In this document: piece after piece, positions 59,603 to 64,000 of the stretch
Numbering within the stretch: position 1 is the first letter of the stretch
How the letters are laid out: the number at the start of each line of letters is the position of its first letter
Assembly: GCF_004346265.1 (NCBI RefSeq)
Contig: NZ_SMAP01000001.1
Span: 596,110-660,109, forward strand
DNA length: 64,000 bases
Reading direction: 5' to 3'
DNA from: Thermomonas haemolytica
Lineage (GTDB): Bacteria; Pseudomonadota; Gammaproteobacteria; Xanthomonadales; Xanthomonadaceae
The notes under the pieces: generated by a model
Database searches by the model: none
What the model was told of the DNA's origin: nothing
The model's input: the letters and a program-made list of their open reading frames with translations, nothing else
Translations under genes and position numbers: made by a program

Positions 59603-62600
59603 ATGCGTCACGCACGGGCGACGCGACCGCCACGCGGGTGGTGGCCGTGGCGGGCGCTGCCGCGCCTGCTGCTGGCCGCGCTGCTGCTGGTGCTGGCGGC
59701 CGGCGCGTGGGCACTGGACCCGGGCAAGCCCTACCGCGACTACGTGGTGGAGACCTGGGGGGTCGAGAAGGGCCTGCCGCAGATCACGGTGATGGCGATC
59801 GCCCAGGACGCCGACGGCTACCTGTGGCTGGGCACCCAGGCCGGGCTGGCGCGCTTCGACGGGGCGCAGTTCCGCCGCTTCGAGCGCGAGGACGTGCTGA
59901 ACATGGACAGCATGATCCAGGCGCTGCTGGCCGACCCGCAGGGACGGCTGTGGATCGGCAGCGCCAAGGGCCTGCTGGTGCTGGAACACGGCCGCATCCG
60001 CCCGCTGCCCGCGCCCGCCGGCATCGCACGCTTCCCGGTGGGCGCGCTGGCATTGTCCGAGGGGCGGCTGGTGGTCGGCGGCCCGGACGGGCTTTACGTA
60101 GCCGATGGGCAACGCCTGCGCCGGCTACGCGCGCTGCCGGGGCCGGTCACCAGCCTGCTGGCGGAGGGCGCCGTGCTGTGGGCCGGCGGGCCGGGGCAGG
60201 TACTGCGGATCGAAGGTGACCATGTGCAGTCCTTCCCGCTGCCGGCCAGCCTGCCCGGGGCCAGCGCCAACCACTTGGTGCGCTTCGACGGCAACCTCTG
60301 GGCCGGCACCCGCAGCGGCCTGCTGCGCCTGCACGCTGGCCATTGGGAAGTCGTGCCCGGGCGCGATGGCGGACAGGTGCGCGCGATCGAGGCGCTGGCG
60401 GCCGACCGCGACGGCAACCTGTGGCTGGCCACCCCGCAATACCTCGAACGCCTGCGCCCGGGGCAGGCGCCGGAACGGATCGAGAACGCACCCGGCAGCA
60501 TCGCCATCCGCACGCTCTTCGAAGACCAGGACGGCAACCTCTGGCTGGGCAGCCAGACCGAGGGCCTGGCACGGGCCTGGAGCGGCCGTACCCGCCGCCT
60601 GTCCCGCGCCGAAGGCTTGGCCACGCCGCTGCTGTGGTCGCTCTCGGCCGCGCCCGATGGCGGCGTGGTGGTAGGCACCGGCAATGGCGTCGAGGAATGG
60701 CGGCAGGGCCGTTTCCAGCGCCTGGTGGCCGGGTCCGGCCTGCCGCACCCGGAGGCCTACAGCGTGCTGGCCGAGGCCGGCCAGGTCTGGATCGGCACCC
60801 GCGCCGGCGCCGCCGTGCTGCGCGCAGGCCAGGCGCGCGCGGAGATCCCGCCGGCACTGGCCCCGTTGCGCGGGGTGCAGGTGCCTGCGCTCCTGCGCGA
60901 CCATGCGGGAAACCTGTGGTTCGGCACCCTGGACGGCGCATTCCGGCTCGCCCCCGACGGCCGCCTCACCCGCTATGCGGAGGCCGAGGGGCTGGTCGAT
61001 CCGCGCGTGCGGATTGTGCACGAGACGCGCAACGGCCGGCTGCTGCTGGGCACCGCGCAGGGCCTGTACGAATGGCGTGGCGGGCGGCTGCGGGCGCTGA
61101 CCGGTCCGAACGGGGACGGCACCGACATCGGCGTCACCGCGATCACCGAGCTTGGTGACGGGCGCTGGGTGGTGGGCAGCGGCAACGGCGACCAACTGCG
61201 TATTTTCGATGGCCGCCGCTGGCAATCGCTGGGTACCGCGAATGGATTGCCGGAAAACATTCCGTTCCACATCGCCCAGGTCGGCAACGACCTCTGGGTG
61301 GCCGGCATGCAGGGCGTGTACCGGCTGGGGCTGGCGGAACTCGACCAGGCCCTGGCCAACCCCAAGGCGCGGGTACAGGCACGGATCATCATCAACTCCG
61401 GCTTCAACCTCCCCGGCGGCCAGCAGGACAAATGCTGCAACGGCATGGGCAGCGGCCGCGGCCTGCTGCGCGACGGCCAGCTGTGGCTGCCCACCCGCGA
61501 TGGCGCGCTGGTGGTCAGCACCGCGCGCCTGCCCCCGGGCCCGCAGTGGCCGCCTCGGATCGAAGACGTGCTGGTGGACGGCAAGCCGCTGCTGGCCGAG
61601 GCTGGCCGGCTGCGCCTGCCGCTGGGTGCGCGTAGTCTGAAGATCGAATTCAGCGTGCCGGCCCTGGACCCCGACCGCCTGCCGCAACTGCGCTACCGGC
61701 TGGTCGGCTACGACGCCGATTGGGTGGAGACGGAAACCCCGGCGCAGCGGCAGGCCAGCTATGCCAACCTGCCGCCCGGCGACTACCGCTTCGAACTGGC
61801 CGACTTCTCCCGCGACGATCCACTGGATGCGCAGGCCACGCTGGTGCTGCAGCTGCCGCCGCGCCTGTACGAGACCTTGGCCTTCCGGATCCTGCTGGGG
61901 CTGGCGCTCGTGGTGCTGGTGTGGCTGGGCTACCTCGCCCTGCGCCTGCGCTACGGGCGTCGCCAGGCCGAGCTGGAGCGGCTGGTGCGGGAACGCACGC
62001 ATGACCTGCAGATCGCCAACGCGCGCCTGAAGGAGCTCAGCTTCACCGACCCGCTGACCGGCCTGCACAACCGCCGCTACCTGTCGCAGCAGGTGCCCAT
62101 CGACCTGTCCTTCTACGACCGCGACCCGGCCTTCCGCAGCGGCGAGGAGGCGGTGGTGCTGGCACTGCTGGACATCGACCACTTCAAGCACATCAACGAC
62201 ACCTGGGGCCATGCCGCCGGCGACCTCGTGCTGGAACAGCTGGGCCGGGTGCTGGAAGGGCTCAAGCGCAGCGGGGACTACGCCGCGCGCTGGGGCGGCG
62301 AGGAGTTCCTGCTGGTGCTGCGGCCGCAGCCGCGCGGCGGCCTGGCCGAGATCGGCCGGCGCGTGTGCCAGCAGATCGGCAGCCACGTCTTCGACCTCGG
62401 CAACGGCCAGCAGCACCGGTTGACGGTGTCGGTCGGACTGGTGGAATGCCCGCTGTTCCCGCAGCACCCGCGCCTGCTCGGCTGGGACCAGCTGGTGACG
62501 CTGGCCGACCGCGCCCTGTACGCCGCCAAGGACGCCGGACGCAACGGCTGGATGGCCTACCGTCCGGCGCCTGGAACCCGCCTGCCCGCCGACCTCTCCA

Positions 62601-62752
62601 GCGCCAGCGGCGACCCCGGCTGGCTGGTGGAGAACGGCTTGCTGGAACGCTTCGGCGAAAGCTGCACGATTTCTGGCGGGAATAGCCACCGCAACGGACA
62701 GGAACCAGCACCAGATTCCAGCCCGCCACCGTCGCTGCCAGAAGCGACCTGA
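59603..62752 (+). CDS. Two-component propeller diguanylate cyclase
   Basis: A 1049-aa protein. A basic N-terminus and signal anchor (about 18-38) lead into a propeller sensor (about 40-660) with many DxxGNLWLGT-like repeats, a Y_Y_Y domain (about 670-755), a transmembrane helix (762-783), a short coiled coil and a GGDEF domain. The active site reads RWGGEEF (GGEEF at about 897-901), competent for c-di-GMP synthesis. It lacks an obvious RxxD inhibitory site just before it. It shares its sensor plan with the hybrid kinase at 54209. Confidence 0.93.
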   Translation: MRHARATRPPRGWWPWRALPRLLLAALLLVLAAGAWALDPGKPYRDYVVETWGVEKGLPQITVMAIAQDADGYLWLGTQAGLARFDGAQFRRFEREDVLNMDSMIQALLADPQGRLWIGSAKGLLVLEHGRIRPLPAPAGIARFPVGALALSEGRLVVGGPDGLYVADGQRLRRLRALPGPVTSLLAEGAVLWAGGPGQVLRIEGDHVQSFPLPASLPGASANHLVRFDGNLWAGTRSGLLRLHAGHWEVVPGRDGGQVRAIEALAADRDGNLWLATPQYLERLRPGQAPERIENAPGSIAIRTLFEDQDGNLWLGSQTEGLARAWSGRTRRLSRAEGLATPLLWSLSAAPDGGVVVGTGNGVEEWRQGRFQRLVAGSGLPHPEAYSVLAEAGQVWIGTRAGAAVLRAGQARAEIPPALAPLRGVQVPALLRDHAGNLWFGTLDGAFRLAPDGRLTRYAEAEGLVDPRVRIVHETRNGRLLLGTAQGLYEWRGGRLRALTGPNGDGTDIGVTAITELGDGRWVVGSGNGDQLRIFDGRRWQSLGTANGLPENIPFHIAQVGNDLWVAGMQGVYRLGLAELDQALANPKARVQARIIINSGFNLPGGQQDKCCNGMGSGRGLLRDGQLWLPTRDGALVVSTARLPPGPQWPPRIEDVLVDGKPLLAEAGRLRLPLGARSLKIEFSVPALDPDRLPQLRYRLVGYDADWVETETPAQRQASYANLPPGDYRFELADFSRDDPLDAQATLVLQLPPRLYETLAFRILLGLALVVLVWLGYLALRLRYGRRQAELERLVRERTHDLQIANARLKELSFTDPLTGLHNRRYLSQQVPIDLSFYDRDPAFRSGEEAVVLALLDIDHFKHINDTWGHAAGDLVLEQLGRVLEGLKRSGDYAARWGGEEFLLVLRPQPRGGLAEIGRRVCQQIGSHVFDLGNGQQHRLTVSVGLVECPLFPQHPRLLGWDQLVTLADRALYAAKDAGRNGWMAYRPAPGTRLPADLSSASGDPGWLVENGLLERFGESCTISGGNSHRNGQEPAPDSSPPPSLPEAT

Positions 62753-62764
62753 AGGAGCGAGCCC

Positions 62765-64000
62765 ATGCGCGACATTCCGGCGATGGTATCCAGGGGCGCG
62801 CTGCTTGCCGCCCTGTACTTCGCCGGGGCCGGGATGACCGTGCTCTACCTGCAGACCCCGGCCGACGTGGCGCTGTTCTGGCCGGCCGCCGGCATCGGCT
62901 ACGCGATGGTGCTGCGCTTCGGCAAGCCCTACGTGCTGGCCATCGCCGCCGGGCAGGCGCTGCTGCACCTGCTGCTGGTGCCGGCGCCGCCGCTGTTCCT
63001 GCCGTTTTCGATCGGCAGCAATGCGCTGGCGACCTGGCTGGCGGCGGCGTACGTCAGCGCCCATGCACGCCAGCTGCGGCTGCGTACCAGCGACGGCTTC
63101 CTGCTGATGCGCGGCGCCGGGGTGCTGTGCCTTGCAAGCGCCGGGATCGGCAGCCTCGGGATGCTCGTCGCCGGCATGATCGCGGCCGCGGACTGGCCGC
63201 GCGCCTTCCTGCAGTGGGCGCTGGGCGACTTGCTCGGCGCCACCGCCACCACCTCCAGCATGCTGTTGCTGTTCGGGGTGCCGCGCCAGGAGCAGACCCG
63301 TCTGGCCCCCGCCCTGGGCAGCCTACGCGAACGCCTGCTGTGGTCGCTGCTGATGGCGCTGCTGCTGGCCGGCGGGATCGCGATCGCGCATCGCGGCAGC
63401 ATGTATCCGCTGGCGATCGCCACCCTGCCGCTGGCCCTGCTGCTGTGGTCGGCGGCGCGCTTCCCGCCCACCTTCACCTCGGTCGCTACCACGGTGGTGA
63501 CCATCACCCTGGCGCTGATCCTCGGGCTGGGCATTGGCCTGGACGGCGTCCAGCGCCCGGATTCACTGCAGGACACCGCGCTGCTGGTGAGCTCGCTGGT
63601 GGTGGTCTCCACCATCCCGATCCTGCTCGCGGCGTCCTACCACGAGCGCTTCGTGGCGATGGCCGCGCTGCACCAGCGCGCCACCCGCGACCCGCTGACC
63701 GACCTGCTCAACCGCGATGCCTTCGAGGAGCACGCGCGCCTGCGCCTGGCCGCCAATGCCGGCCCGCTCAGCCTGCTCTACATCGACCTGGACAATTTCA
63801 AGCTTGTCAACGACTCCGCCAGCCATGCCGCCGGCGACGAGATGCTGCGGCATGCCGCGCGCCTGGTGCAGGCGGAATTCGCAGCCGGTGATGCCTTGAT
63901 CGCACACAGCGGCGGCGACGAATTCACCGTGCTGGCCGCGCTGCCCGACGAACAGGCCGTGGCCGCGGCGCGCCGCCTGTTGGGTGCGATCGAGGCGATG
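62765..64000 (+). CDS. MASE1-type diguanylate cyclase (3' end cut by window)
   Basis: At least 412 aa, running off the window. The N-terminus is a MASE1-like membrane sensor with about eight helices (LLAALYFAGAGMTVLYLQ, ALFWPAAGIGYAMVL, through IPILLAASYHERF), followed by a GGDEF domain: TRDPLTDLLNRDAFEE, LYIDLDNFKLVNDSASHAAG and the active site SGGDEF at about residues 382-387. It begins 12 bp after the propeller cyclase stop with a GAAGGAGCGAGCCC ribosome-binding region, so the two are probably cotranscribed. Confidence 0.92.
   Translation, partial: MRDIPAMVSRGALLAALYFAGAGMTVLYLQTPADVALFWPAAGIGYAMVLRFGKPYVLAIAAGQALLHLLLVPAPPLFLPFSIGSNALATWLAAAYVSAHARQLRLRTSDGFLLMRGAGVLCLASAGIGSLGMLVAGMIAAADWPRAFLQWALGDLLGATATTSSMLLLFGVPRQEQTRLAPALGSLRERLLWSLLMALLLAGGIAIAHRGSMYPLAIATLPLALLLWSAARFPPTFTSVATTVVTITLALILGLGIGLDGVQRPDSLQDTALLVSSLVVVSTIPILLAASYHERFVAMAALHQRATRDPLTDLLNRDAFEEHARLRLAANAGPLSLLYIDLDNFKLVNDSASHAAGDEMLRHAARLVQAEFAAGDALIAHSGGDEFTVLAALPDEQAVAAARRLLGAIEAM

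Overview
This is a GC-rich chromosomal segment from a gammaproteobacterium of the order Lysobacterales (Xanthomonadaceae/Lysobacteraceae). The main evidence is the gene order pyrG-kdsA-eno-ftsB-ispD-ispF-truD-surE-pcm-yqaA-nlpD, the pilT-pilU / yggS-proC block, and the xanthomonad-style CTP synthase sequence GICYGMQ. The genus cannot be fixed from the window alone. Most genes are housekeeping and are packed into operons with 4-base ATGA or GTGA overlaps.

Layout. 1-11760: a long minus-strand housekeeping run for CTP, KDO, enolase, isoprenoids, tRNA pseudouridine, stationary-phase repair and an amidase activator, plus glucokinase and a globin. 11930-14272: parE followed by a 113-bp tandem array built from copies of its own 3' end. 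14412-20147: an S9 peptidase, a MAPEG protein, a metallo-beta-lactamase-fold hydrolase, gamma-glutamyltransferase and a lipoprotein. 20204-25456: coaD and rsmD, divergent from ftsY, an AsmA-like gene, mutY and yggX. 25606: tRNA-Phe. 25877-36819: a lower-GC defence-type island. 37371-43818: pyrB, ruvX, yqgE, pilU and pilT, divergent from yggS and proC. 43939-48597: an ECF sigma factor, a membrane protein that looks like its anti-sigma factor, a secreted subtilase and two secreted proline-rich proteins. 48795-54171: cofactor, shikimate and heme genes. 54209-64000: three signalling proteins (a propeller hybrid histidine kinase, a propeller diguanylate cyclase and a MASE1-type diguanylate cyclase cut by the window end), with L-serine dehydratase and a glutaredoxin-like gene between them.

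Most notable parts. First, the island after tRNA-Phe is one translationally coupled unit: excisionase-like HTH, SNF2 helicase, 60-aa protein, Rad50-like zinc-hook ATPase, type III Mod, type III Res and GIY-YIG protein. It reads as a compound restriction/anti-phage locus that does not match the canonical gene sets of BREX, DISARM or plain type III R-M. Its Mod gene carries an AT-rich central block exactly where the target-recognition domain lies, and the GIY-YIG gene lacks a canonical start codon at its conserved N-terminus. Second, in the sigma/subtilase cluster, the periplasmic C-terminal domain of the putative anti-sigma factor resembles the N-terminal pro-region of the neighbouring protease, which suggests a proteolysis-linked signalling circuit. 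Third, the parE-derived tandem array is unusual.
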